Positions 21,161 to 31,091 of a stretch of 64,000 nt of DNA are shown here, piece by piece (positions within the stretch are counted from its first letter, which is position 1; every line of letters starts with the position of its first letter). A model generated the notes under the pieces. That model ran no database searches. It saw only the letters and a program-made list of their open reading frames with translations, and had not been told where the DNA came from. A program made the translations under genes and the position numbers. Origin of the DNA: Marvania coccoides (lineage: Eukaryota > Chlorophyta > Trebouxiophyceae > Chlorellales > Chlorellaceae); assembly GCA_963854735.1 (NCBI GenBank), contig OY978105.1, positions 496,001-560,000 of the forward strand, read 5' to 3'.

Positions 21161-22408
21161 TTATGTATGTATGTATGTATGTACTGCGGGAGCGGGGACC
21201 TCTGTGGCAGATGTGTGAGGGACAGGAGCATAGGTCGCCAGGGGAGGGCGTGGCAGCCCCGCCGGGGCGTGGCAGCTCTGATTGGTGGCGGCAGTAGCGG
21301 CAACCACCGACGGCGCTGTTGTTGTTGCTGGAGCCATCATGTAACCGCTGGGCAGCGGCGGCAGCGGCGGCAGCGGCGGCATGGACGTCCCTCCTGTATC
21401 CATGACAGCAGCAGCGTTGCTGCTGACGCCAAACCCCAGCCGCGTTTGCTTTTGAGGACTGCCCCCGCCCCCGCCTCCCATTGCCGCCGCTTTCTTCTCG
21501 CGTTGACTCTCAACATCCGCCGTCATTCTCCTCCTCCGCTTCGCCGGCGAACCCCCCTTCCGCGGCTGCCCTGCTGTGCCCTCTGCTGCACCCCCCACCG
21601 CCCGCTTCTTTCTCTTTCTCTTTCTCTTTCTCTTCGGGGGATGGGCGGCCAGAAACCATTCCGCTGCCTGCTGGGCCCCCACCGCAAACTCTGCCGGGTA
21701 GCGCTGCCGCACCGCGTCCACCACTGTCTGCCACGGCGTCTGCAGGAAGGGCAGCTGCAGCCATGTGCACATCCGCTCTTTCAGACTTTCCACCAGATGG
21801 CGACGGAGGGCTGCCACGATGAGGGCCTTTAGTTCCGAAGCCTCGGAGAGAATGGTGGGCACCTTGTCGAAGCCCTCCAGGCTGAAGTTGTGGCGCAGGA
21901 CGGTGAAGCAGAAGGAGTGGAAGGTGCCGACGGCTGCAAAATAAAATAAAAATAAAAAAAATGGCACCCTAACTCAAACCGTAAGAGGAAAAAAACGACT
22001 GCGACAACAAAGAAAAGCAACAGTCAACTCGCCAATGCGGTCTGCGCCCGGGAGACCCAGCTTCTTCAGCCGGTCGCGTGCCTCCTTGGCAGCTTTCACG
22101 GTGAATGAGATGAAGAGCAGCTTCTCTTCAGCTTCCCTGCGCTGCACGGCTGCAGCGGCGTTGGCCACCATGGCGCGCTGCGCGGCTGGTGAGGGCTGCG
22201 GGGCCGGGACGAGAGAGAGGCGGTGGGAGGCATACTCGGCGGTAATGGGTTTTGAGGGGCCAGCGTTGGCCGTTGAGGGCCTAGCACCTCCGCTCGATGG
22301 CCCAGCGCCGGGGTTTGATGCGTTTTTGGCAGAGGCACGAGAAGGATTTGTTGCATCGCGGGATGATTGGTGGGTGTTCGCTCCGGCGCCTGCCACGGGT
22401 TGGGTCAT
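21161..22408 (-). CDS. Truncated UvrD/SRS2-like helicase fragment protein, 382 aa
   Basis: Exons 22408-22033 and 21933-21161, joined by a GC-AG intron (TTG|GCGAGT) that restores Arg-Ile-Ala-Val-Gly-Thr-Phe-His-Ser-Phe-Cys. UvrD-family helicases unwind DNA in repair. Only motif Ia (Phe-Ile-Ser-Phe-Thr-Val-Lys-Ala-Ala-Lys-Glu-Ala-Arg) and the following Thr-Phe-His-Ser-Phe-Cys motif with about 70 residues of domain 1B are present. The Walker A loop that should lie about 20 residues before motif Ia is missing, as are motifs II-VI. The C terminus is a Lys/Arg-rich stretch plus disordered Pro/Ala/Thr-rich sequence ending in a translated ACAT repeat. No helicase activity is expected; it may be a pseudogene or a repurposed DNA-binding protein. 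Confidence 0.65.
21163..21182. repeat. GTAT/ACAT tandem repeat
   Basis: About five tetranucleotide units that supply the last codons and stop region of the UvrD-like gene, at its border with the LINE remnant. Confidence 0.8.
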
Positions 22409-22660
22409 GAATCGGAAGATATTGCCGTATCCCGGAGGCGGCTTGGGCCTTTTCGGAGGGATTTTTGGTCAAACGTCCTAAACCATTTTTTCTTTTTCTT
22501 TTTGAAAAAAAATGACAAGGAGTGGGCTGTGCACCTCTTCAAAAATCGATTAAATGAGTTTCATTCGAATAAAATTAAATTGAACAAAAAAAGACCGACA
22601 TATAAAAAACAATTTTGATCCTGTCCTGGATGGAGGTGCAGTCAAGCAGAGGCGCTCAAT

Positions 22661-24183
22661 TCACTCGTCCTCTTCCTCCATAAACAGCGCCACGTGCTCC
22701 ACCCCGCGGCCCTCTCCAGCCCTCGCCTTCTCCTCCACAGCCTCCTTGGCCGTTGCCACCCTCTTCCGCTTCTCCGCCCGGCCCGCCGCCTTGGGCAATG
22801 GCGTTGGCACAGCAGCAGGCTCCTCCTCCTCATCTTCATCTTCTTTCTTTTCTAATGTAGCCGCATGCAGCTGCAGCCGCACCACCAGCTCTGCCTTTTT
22901 CCCGTTCACCGCCAGCCCGGCTGCTGCCGCCCGCACCTTCAACACAGCAACCGTCAGCTTAGACAGCTGCCCACCCGCCGAGCTGAGGTCATCAGGAGCG
23001 CAGTGGCTCAAGAAGGGCACCGCTTGCACCGCCGCGCCCATGGCTTTCCTCCTCCCGGCAGCCACTGCGGCAGACGCCGTTGCCACCAACGGCTGGCAGG
23101 TTTCACAGCAGTACACTTTGCGGGTGGCCATATCCCAGGTCTTAATCGCGCCGTGGCACCGCCCGCACGTGTCTTGGTTGTAGCAGTACCTAAAAATAAC
23201 ACGTCAAAAGAAATGGAGGAGTAAGGGTCTCTTCAATGGGGCGCTTCTCTTTTCTGACGCAAATCAAGTAAAATATATGCACCTCGAGAGGTAAACAAAT
23301 ATACTCATAGTTTAAAGAAAGTACCTGCGCGTCCAGGGCTCTCCCAGGACCTTGGCCTCCTCCTCGTCAACAGTAAGAATGCTACCACACTCAAACCCGC
23401 GCCGGAGCAGCTCCACGCTGTGCCTCCACACCTCATCAAACGCGGCGCGGGACAGGCTGCGCCCCAGCTGCTCCGGGTGCACCCCTGACTTGAACAGGAT
23501 CTCTGCACGGTAGATGTTGCCCACTCCTGCTATCACAGACTGGTCCATCAGTAAAAGGCCGATGGGCTTGGCGGACGCAGAGATTTTGGCCCAGACCGCC
23601 TCAGGGTTGGCGTCCTCGCGGAGCGGGTCCTCCCCCAGTGCCGCAGCCTTGGCGAGGTAGAAATCTGAGGGACGGAAGGAGAGATAAAATAAAGATTATA
23701 GGTAATAAAACGTTCCTCCATTACACTCCTCCCCCTTGAGGCCTCTCCATCGAGCTTAAGTTTTCTTTATAAGGCGCACTGGGCACAAAAAAAACTAAAG
23801 AAACTAAACTACTCACTGTAGTCTCCATGCTGCACTGTCATGGCGCTCAAATGCGCCACCCCCACCTCGGGGTTGAGCAGCTGCAGCCTGGTAGTGGATT
23901 TCGGCGCAGGGAGCTTGCCGTCTTCGCCCACAGCGCGCAGACTGAAGGCCCCGCTCATGCCAAAATGAAAATGAAGGATCTGAACGGGGCTGCCGCCGTC
24001 TTCACCGCCAAAAAAGTAAAACAGGTTCTTGCCGTGCACCTCGATGCGCGCCAGCACCTTGTCGTTGATTGCCGCAGCGCCGTCAGCGAAGCGGCCGTTG
24101 GGCGACGAGGCAATGAAGGCTTTTTTAAGGAGCCTTTGACGGTGGAAGTGCGCCACACGGTGGCATTGATGGCCTTCGACCAT
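22661..24183 (-). CDS. Fpg/Nei-type DNA glycosylase with zinc finger and SAP domain
   Basis: Exons 24183-23817, 23664-23325 and 23189-22661 (GT-AG) give 411 aa. The family excises oxidised bases with its N-terminal residue as nucleophile. Here the mature N terminus would be Val-Glu-Gly-His, with Val in place of the usual Pro, as in NEIL3. Glu3, the Asn of Gly-Val-Gly-Asn-Ile-Tyr-Arg-Ala-Glu, and a C-terminal zinc finger (Cys244, Cys247, Cys264, Cys267) are present. Residues about 311-342 form a SAP-type DNA-binding helix pair (Leu-Ser-Lys-Leu-Thr-Val-Ala-Val-Leu). A Lys/Glu-rich acidic tail follows. An in-frame ATG at 24339 would add a 52-residue Arg/Ser-rich, presequence-like extension, so two products for two compartments are possible. 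Confidence 0.85.
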
Positions 24184-24521
24184 TGTCGTAGGGGTCTTGG
24201 AGAACGTGCGATTGGCTGCAGGGGCGGTTTTGAAAGGGGGTTCGCTTCGGAAAATGCGATGCAAAGATTGCAAAGATTGATCTGACGAGCGGGGGTGGAT
24301 TCGCGAAATTCGCACGTACAGCGACACTCCAATGTGCATGCCAAGATGGCGATGTTTCTTATTTGGCGAATGGATGTGCGATAAGGGGAGAAATGTTATG
24401 AGGACGAGGAGTGGCAGCCCTCAGGCAGCCCGCCACTTTTTCGAAAATTTCGCCAAAATCAATGTGCAGGGCGGCTCCAGTGGCTTTGAATAGGTTTGTG
24501 GTGAAGATCAACGGGTGAAGG
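24184..24521. promoter_or_regulatory. Divergent promoter region between Nei and LARP6 genes
   Basis: About 340 bases between two opposed start codons, probably a shared promoter. I see no clear TATA or other element. The in-frame ATG at 24339 for the Nei gene lies inside it. Confidence 0.4.
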
Positions 24522-26216
24522 ATGGGCGACGACGGGTCTCTGGGTGCTAGTGGGCCCGATGATGGCACGCAATCATCTCAAGGAGCGCAAGCTCACGATG
24601 CCGCTGCCACGCCCACGGCATCAATCAGCGTAGTTATGCTGACATCCAGCGCTGGCGAGGCGGGCCAGGTGGCTGTAGCGCAGGAGGAGCCAGCTGCAGC
24701 GGCCAACTCCGGCGACAGCGGGAACAGCCCCGGCCAGAAGAAGAACGGCGCTGCTGCCAAAGGGAGCAGCAGCAACGCCCCGGTGGAGGTGCCTGAGGAG
24801 CTGCGGGCTGCGATCGTGCGCCAGGTTGAGTTTTATTTTGGCGATGCCAACCTGCCCACCGACGACTTCCTCATGAAGTTGGTGAAGAAGAACGCAGAGG
24901 GATGGGGTGAGTTTTCTTTCCTTAACTATTTATTTACTGCCTAGTGTCAATAATAAAACAGCGCCGTTTATCAGTTTCAATCAAACATATCAAGCTCAAC
25001 TAAGAATTTCTTACTTTTCTACGAATCCACATTGCAGTCCCCATCCGCGCCATTGCCGACTTCCACAAAATGAAGAAGCTCTCGCGCTCCTTTCCCGCCA
25101 TCGTCGCCGCTCTGCGCACCTCCACAGAGCTGGAGATTTCTCCAAACTGCAAACTTCTCCGCCGAATTGCCCCGCTGCCTGAGCTCGATCTGGACGACAC
25201 CCGCGCCCGCACGGTCATTGCCTGGAACCTCCCGGACAAGCCCAAGATCGAGCAGGTCATCGAGACCTTCAGCGCTGCTGGGGCGGTGTCCATGGCCAGA
25301 ATAAGGACGCAGGCAGGTTTTATTTATTTATTTATCGCTGGGGTTTTGTGCCTTTTTTATTCTAGTCTAGTATTCATGGAGTGATTATTGTATTAAAATA
25401 TCTGCAGCAGTCTCCGCATTCCGTTGGACCGTGGAGAAACTAGGGCAGTAATAATAAAATATACTCTCGTCTCGGTAATCCATGATTTTTCTTTCGTTTA
25501 TTTTGTTATAATTGCAGGACCACCCGGAGCCGCTGCTGACCAAGGGACTGAAAACTGCAGTGAAGCGGTGCGGGCGGCCGAGCTACGCGCTGGTTGAGTA
25601 CGCCACGGTGGAGGAAGCGGACCGAGCGGTGAAACTACTCAACGATGAAAGCAACTGGAGGAGCGGGCTGAAGGTGCTGCCGCTGCTGCAACGGCCGCCG
25701 CCGCAACCTTTCGCTGGTGGAGACGGTTCTGCTGCTGGAGGGGGTGCAAGAGGAGGAGCGGCAGCGGCAGCAGCAAAGGAGAAGAAGCAGGGGCGGGTGA
25801 GTGGCAGGGCAGCTGCTGCGGGGACAGCAGAAAACAGCGGAGTAAGGGGGGACGGCGTGGCTTCCCCACCCCCGGCGGAGCGGCCTGTGCCGTCGTGGGC
25901 TCAGCAGAAGCGGAAGAGCAAAGGAGAGTACGCTGCATGGGCCAGCGCTGCCGCTGCCGGTGCTGCTGGAAAGGGAGGAGAGAAGGGCGGTGCTGGGGGA
26001 GAGAGCGGCGGCGGGGAGGGAGGAGCGGGAGATGGCAAGGGAGCAGGAGAGCAGGCGAATATCAATGCGGCAGGTGGCGGCGGCGATATTCCTGGGAAGC
26101 CTCGCATGCCGGATGGGACGCGGGGGTTCGGCATGGGACGGGGGAAGCCGCCCGTCTTGTCCCCGGGAAACAAACCGCAGCAGAGCCCTGGGGCTGGCGC
26201 TGCTCTTGACACTTGA
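24522..26216 (+). CDS. LARP6: La-related protein, LARP6-type
   Basis: Exons 24522-24906, 25038-25312 and 25518-26216 give 452 aa. The second intron has a GC donor (CGCAG|GCAGGT); the nearby GT shifts the frame out of the RRM. LARP6 proteins bind mRNA through a La motif and RRM and control its translation or localisation. Order here: Ala/Gly/Ser-rich N terminus; La motif from about residue 90 (Val-Glu-Phe-Tyr-Phe-Gly-Asp-Ala-Asn-Leu-Pro, then Leu-Ser-Arg-Ser-Phe-Pro-Ala-Ile); an RRM (Thr-Val-Ile-Ala-Trp-Asn-Leu-Pro, then Tyr-Ala-Leu-Val-Glu-Tyr); a long Gly/Ala linker; and a SUZ-C type motif (Pro-Arg-Met-Pro-Asp-Gly-Thr-Arg-Gly-Phe) near the C terminus, as in LARP6. Confidence 0.85.
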
Positions 26217-26564
26217 AGGCGGAAGAATTGAACAATTTTATTAAACGGCTTAAACAACAATAAAAATAAATAATGAGATGAATTGAGCGAAGCTGATTCT
26301 ATGTATAGCAACGCTAAGTAATGAATGCATGAAAGACTTCCCTAATTTGTGTTCTACTTTCCTTTTTATCCAGCTCGATTTTTCAAATAATAAAATTTGC
26401 ATGACCATTTTTTTTTTAATTCTCTCTTAATTGGATTTATTTCCTTTTCTCGCTTTTTTTTCCTTCTTCAGTTTAATGTGATGTCACATTTTTTTTTAAC
26501 ACAAAGTTTTTTCCATCAGTTTGTCAAACCGTCGTCATTCATACAAGAAAAAAACTCCATTTGC
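26217..26564. other. Gene-free convergent interval
   Basis: AT-rich 3' flanks of LARP6 and the RS-rich protein gene, with T-runs near 26406 and 26491. I see no gene. Confidence 0.45.
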
Positions 26565-27690
26565 TCATCGCCGCCTGCTCTCCTCGCCGTGTGACCGCCG
26601 CGGTGGGCTGCGACTGCGGCTTCTGCTGCCATGCCGCCGCCTAAGAGCGCCCCCTCCCTCCCTCCCCCGTCGATACCTCTCGCCTTCATTCATTTCGTCC
26701 TTTCTTCCTCCATAGTCCCTCCGCCGCGCAGAAGACCTCTCCACGCTGCGCTCCCTGCCCCTCCGCCGCTCCCCCTCCTCTTGCTCCCCGCTGCTGCGGC
26801 TCCTGCTGCGAGATCGACCCCGGTGCTTCTCCTGCCGCCGCTGCGCTTTCTTCTCCTGCTTCAACTCCTTTTTCGCGCGTTTCGCCGCTTTATTCTCCTC
26901 CTTGCGCTCTTTACGCTTGCGCCGCTCCTCCTCTTCTGCATCCCCCCTCCTGCCGCCTCTAAAACCGTCACCGCCGCCGCTGCTGTCTCTCAATGGATGC
27001 TGGGGGTACTCGGAATCCTGCTGCCGCTGCTGCTGCATTTGTGGGGGCCCAGGGCGGCTCCCGCCCGTCGCGAATCCCACGCCGTCCAGGCGCTCCTGCT
27101 CAGCGCCCAGCTGGATCGCGCCGGTGAGGCGTGATGCGTTGAATCCGAGGCCCTTCACTTTGTCTGCGTCCCCCACAGCGTCCTCCTCGCTCTCTTCTCC
27201 TGCACAATAGAAGACCAATGCGATTCAGCACAGCATTCGCTTTTTAGAGGCTTACTATGGCAGGTTGAAAACTGTTTTGAGGGCTGGTTTAGGAGCGGAA
27301 GAAAGGCCCAGAAACAATGGGTTAATGCGAAAGAAAATGGGACCCACCTGCGCCGAGTAGCTTCTGCATGTCTTCTTTGTCGAGCCTGGGCTGCTGGGTG
27401 GGCGCCCTGGGGGCTTTAGGCCTGATACCCAGCGCCTCCGCCATCAAATCCTGCTCCCGCTGCTTCACCATGGCCAGCTCGTGCTCCCGTCGAGCGGCCG
27501 CGCCCTCCTCCTTGCTGTCGCGGGTGTACCAGTATACATCCTTGCCCTTTTGCCAGCGCCCTGTGAGCGCCTTGACGCTGTGCCCCAAGTAGTACTCTCG
27601 ATCTTTGTCTGATTTCACGGAGTCCCAGGTGAATTGGTCCTTGCCGCCGCGGGTGCCCCCTCGGGGAGGACCGTTGAAAATGCCAGCCAT
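26565..27690 (-). CDS. MMTAG2-like (C1orf35-like) RS-rich protein
   Basis: Exons 27690-27348 and 27199-26565 (GT-AG, phase 1) give 325 aa. The first 70 residues match the conserved N terminus of the MMTAG2 family: Arg-Gly-Gly-Lys-Asp-Gln-Phe-Thr-Trp, Val-Lys-Ser-Asp-Lys, Tyr-Tyr-Leu-Gly-His-Ser, and Gly-Arg-Trp-Gln-Lys-Gly. A second conserved patch follows the intron (Gly-Leu-Gly-Phe). The C-terminal half is Glu/Lys/Arg-rich, then Arg-Ser repeats, as in proteins of nuclear speckles. Human MMTAG2 has no firm function; a link to RNA processing is inferred from the RS tail only. Confidence 0.8.
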
Positions 27691-28721
27691 GCGTGTGAGA
27701 ACAAAGCTATTTAAGTATGGAAAGTCGAATATAAATTTAGATTTTGCGTTCTCTTGAACGGTTTTGTCGGTATCGCCACGGTTGTGGGCTTTTTATATTA
27801 TTTTATATATATTTACAAGCAGTCGGCAAGGCTTGCTTTTGCAAAAACTGCAAAACCCGCCAAATATATTTTTCGCTTTTAAAACAGCCAGCTGTCGGCT
27901 GGCGATGAGCTATGAGCGTTTTTTCATATTTTCGCTCCTGTCCAGGGCTACCGTCGCCCTCCAAGGCCACCACAGGGTCCTGCTACGGTGCAAATGATTA
28001 AGCGAAGAACATTTATCTCCCATTCATATGCCCAGTAAATTGACCGAACAGAAAACTGCAGTCAAAGCAATTGCTTGAAGCTCACGCACCTGCTGTACAG
28101 CGCACACGCTCGTCCAGGGCCACGGGCACCTCGACTGCCTCATCTCCTCCCTCCAGCACCTTCACATATATGCGGTTGGTCGTCGCGCCGGGGCTGCTAG
28201 GCAGCAGCATATTCTTTCTCCTGAAGCGGGTCTTCGGTTTGTTTATTATTGTAAATGTTACATTCAATACTCAGCACGTAGACAGACAGACAAGTAGAGT
28301 AGATACGAATATAGAGGAAAAAGGAAAATTCACCCTCACACTTCGGGATGGCCAAAAAACAAAAAACAAGCGATTGTACACAGTTCATATCTTCTGAGAT
28401 TATAGGGAGTAAGGAGCGGAGGACACAAAGAGAAACAGGAAAAATCTCAGTACAGGTGCCTCACGCATCCCTCCCATGCAGGAAAATAAAAATCAGAAGG
28501 GAGGAAAAAACCAGGGAAAGAAGAAAAACGAAAACCTTTTTTTTTTCAGCATAATATAGAAGGGGGGAAACCATTCATAGAAAAATGAAAACACGGAAGG
28601 AAAACTAAGATATAAGAAACATTCGTTGGTATCAAAACTGCTTTAAAAAAATTTAGAATGATTGGCGCATCGCAAAATTTGAAAGGAAAACATGGGACAT
28701 CAGTTGGGCAGAAATTCTATA
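27691..28721. other. Mostly gene-free interval, about 1 kb
   Basis: AT-rich sequence between the MMTAG2-like start and the LRR gene end. Apart from the possible small minus-strand exon at 28092-28210, given separately, I see no supported coding structure. Confidence 0.4.
28092..28210 (-). CDS. Possible small exon of an unresolved gene
   Basis: A GC-rich island in AT-rich sequence. On the minus strand it starts with ATG and reads about 40 codons (Arg-Ile-Tyr-Val-Lys-Val-Leu-Glu-Gly-Gly, then Val-Pro-Val-Ala-Leu-Asp-Glu-Arg-Val) up to a donor GCAG|GTGCGT. A short in-phase 3' exon near 27980-27950 after a GTAGCAG acceptor would end the protein quickly. It may instead be an internal exon of a longer gene or a remnant. 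No family recognised. Confidence 0.25.
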
Positions 28722-30895
28722 TCACATGACCTCATCCCATGCCAGCAAGCCCTCTTGGCGACTCCCTCCATAAGGCAAGAAGGGCCAGGTGTACCAGCGC
28801 CCAAGCAGCACCCCCCGCGCGTGCAGGCAGTCCACCGCTTTCACCGCCTCCTCGCGCAGCTCAGGCGCCTCCAGGCCCGCCAGGCGGGCCCAGCGCCCGC
28901 ACAGCGAGGTGGCCGGCAGCAGCATCCCCTCGGTGTACACTTCCTTCAGGCGGGGCAGCGCTGGAAGCAGCTTCACGAGGCCTTTGCCGATGACGGATTG
29001 GACTTCGGGGCGGACGTAGGCCTCGGGGCGCTCGCCCTTGCCCAGACGCAGGCGCTCGAGGGAGGTGAGGCGGGCCAGATGGTCCCAGTCGGCGGCGGCA
29101 TCGAAAATCTCGATGTCCAGCTGGCGGAGGCGGGGGAACGCCAGGAGCTGTAGAGAACGCAAAAAAATGGGGGGGGGGGGGGGGGGGGGGCGGTTATCAA
29201 ATACGTGCTTCTTATGAGAAAATATTGCATTAGGAGTAACATCTTTTACTGCGATTCATGCGGCGGCGGCGGCTCAAAAATTTGCAAAAAAGAGAGGACA
29301 AACCGGGCCCCAGATTGCAGATTACGTGGAGCAATCAGGAGAACCAAGCAACGCGCTGGTTCTCTTTCTCACCTGCTCAGCCAGATTGGCCCGTCGGGCG
29401 CCCCAAGCTGACGGGTCGGGCCCCGCCACCCCCAGGCTCTGCAGCTGCTGCAGCCGCATCACCGCGGGGGGCAGCCCCCACCCGCCCAGCGCGTTGTTCA
29501 GGTTGAGGTGCGTCAGCGCGGTGAGCGGCTCCAGGCAGGAGAACGAGGAGTGGAAGGCATTGACGTTGAAACCAGCCTTGCGGGCTGCGGGCTCAGTGGT
29601 GGTGAGGTTCCAGTGCAGCTCCAAGGAGCGCAGAGTAGAGGGGAGGGCCTTGGGCAGCGCGTCCGTTTGGAAGTAGCCCAGGCTGTGGGGAGAAAGAGAG
29701 AGGAAGGCGGTTTTGGTTGGTTAATACTATTGCAGAGGGAGGGCTTGCAATGAATGAAAAAAATAAAGACGCGCTGGGTATTATTTGTAAGGAGAGTGTT
29801 CAATAAATCAGACACTTCATGCAGCCTTGTCCCTCCGAAAATAATAAATAACGGTAATTAAAATTAAAAGATCTCACCTCAGGTGGGTGAGGTGCGAGGT
29901 GCCCTCGCCGCTCTCCAGCAGCGACAGATCGGGGGCGATAGGGGGCGCGTCAGACGCCCAGTCGATGGCCAGGCTCTGCAGTGCCGCGACGCCCACAATC
30001 GCTGCCGGCAGCTCCGCCGCCCCCATGCCGCCAATTTCCAGCCTCAGCAGCCCTGCGGGGAGGGCGCCCGAGGCCAGGGTCACCCCTGAGCCGTCGCGCG
30101 AGTGCAGTGCCAGCGCGGTGAGGGCCTGCAGGCGCGCGGCGGTGGCGGGGAGGTGCAGCGAGGGCACGCTGAGCGACAGCTGCTTTAGAGAGGCGGGAGC
30201 GGCCTCCAGGAGGTTGCGCATGAAGGGGGCGTCGGCGGTGGGGCAGGAGTCCACGCCCACATCGACGGAGATGTGCAGGGAGACCAGGCCAGAGAGGGCA
30301 GAGATGGCGGGCGGCAGGGCGGCAAAAGAAGCCTCCAGCCACCCCGACCACAGGGAGAAGCGGTCGGGAGCGACGATGGCGGCGCGCAGGCGGCGCACGC
30401 TGCGGCGGGCGCCCGCCCAGGCGAGGGTGCGCTCAAAGGAGGAGGCGGAGGAAGGCTTTTCGGGGGAGGAGGGCCGGGCGGCACACCCGACTGCGCTGAG
30501 GGTGGGCCACAGCTCGTGGTGGGAGTACACGTAGTCACGGAGGCCTGTGGAGGCGCAGGCGACCTTCAGCCTAGGGGCAGAGCGAGGAAGAGGGTTGAGG
30601 ACGAGAGATCAAAAGAGATATTGGGCCTCCACCCAGGCTTAGAGCATTCTCAAATGGAAGGGTGGGGTGTGAACAGTACAATTGGAGCGCGATCGGTGAC
30701 ATCGAAACAATAAAAGTGGTGGATCGAAACTACTATCACTGGATGAGAGACCCACCTGTCGCTCAGGGGCAGCTCCTCCAGGATTTGGGAGAGGCAGGGC
30801 CCAAGATCAAGCAAGCACGGGCTATCGTGGATACGTCCAAACTCCTTAACTGGAGCCTTCTTGCAGAAGAACGCATCCACGCCGAGCACACTCAT
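28722..30895 (-). CDS. F-box-like leucine-rich-repeat protein, 522 aa
   Basis: Exons 30895-30756, 30570-29878, 29682-29373 and 29147-28722 (all GT-AG). The start gives an F-box-like segment (Ile-Leu-Glu-Glu-Leu-Pro-Leu-Ser-Asp-Arg-Leu-Lys-Val-Ala-Cys) split by intron 1, followed by Tyr-Val-Tyr-Ser-His-His-Glu-Leu-Trp. The rest is about ten irregular LRR units (Leu-Thr-Ala-Leu-Ala-Leu-His-Ser; Leu-Arg-Ser-Leu-Glu-Leu-His-Trp; Leu-Glu-Arg-Leu-Arg-Leu). This fits an SCF ligase substrate adaptor, with function inferred from architecture. Intron 3 contains a 22-base G run next to the acceptor side. It resembles the gene at 12696 in style, though not closely in sequence. Confidence 0.65.
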
Positions 30896-31091
30896 CGAAT
30901 TGACGAATTGTTGGGTTACGAAACGAGGGGAGGAGCGGGAGGAGGATCGAGATCGAATTGGAATGCGAATGGGCAAGGGTTTGGCGAGTACGACACCTCT
31001 TTTGCCCCGCTAGATTTGACGACATCAGGCGTCCAAAAGTTGCGAAGGCACTTTTGCAGTGTCCAAATTTCAGTTTTCCCGGTAATTACAC

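Noticed and set aside
26631..27134. Plus-strand frame opposite the RS-rich exon
   Set aside because: It is the shadow of Arg/Ser/Glu codons on the other strand; Leu/Pro-rich with no family motif.
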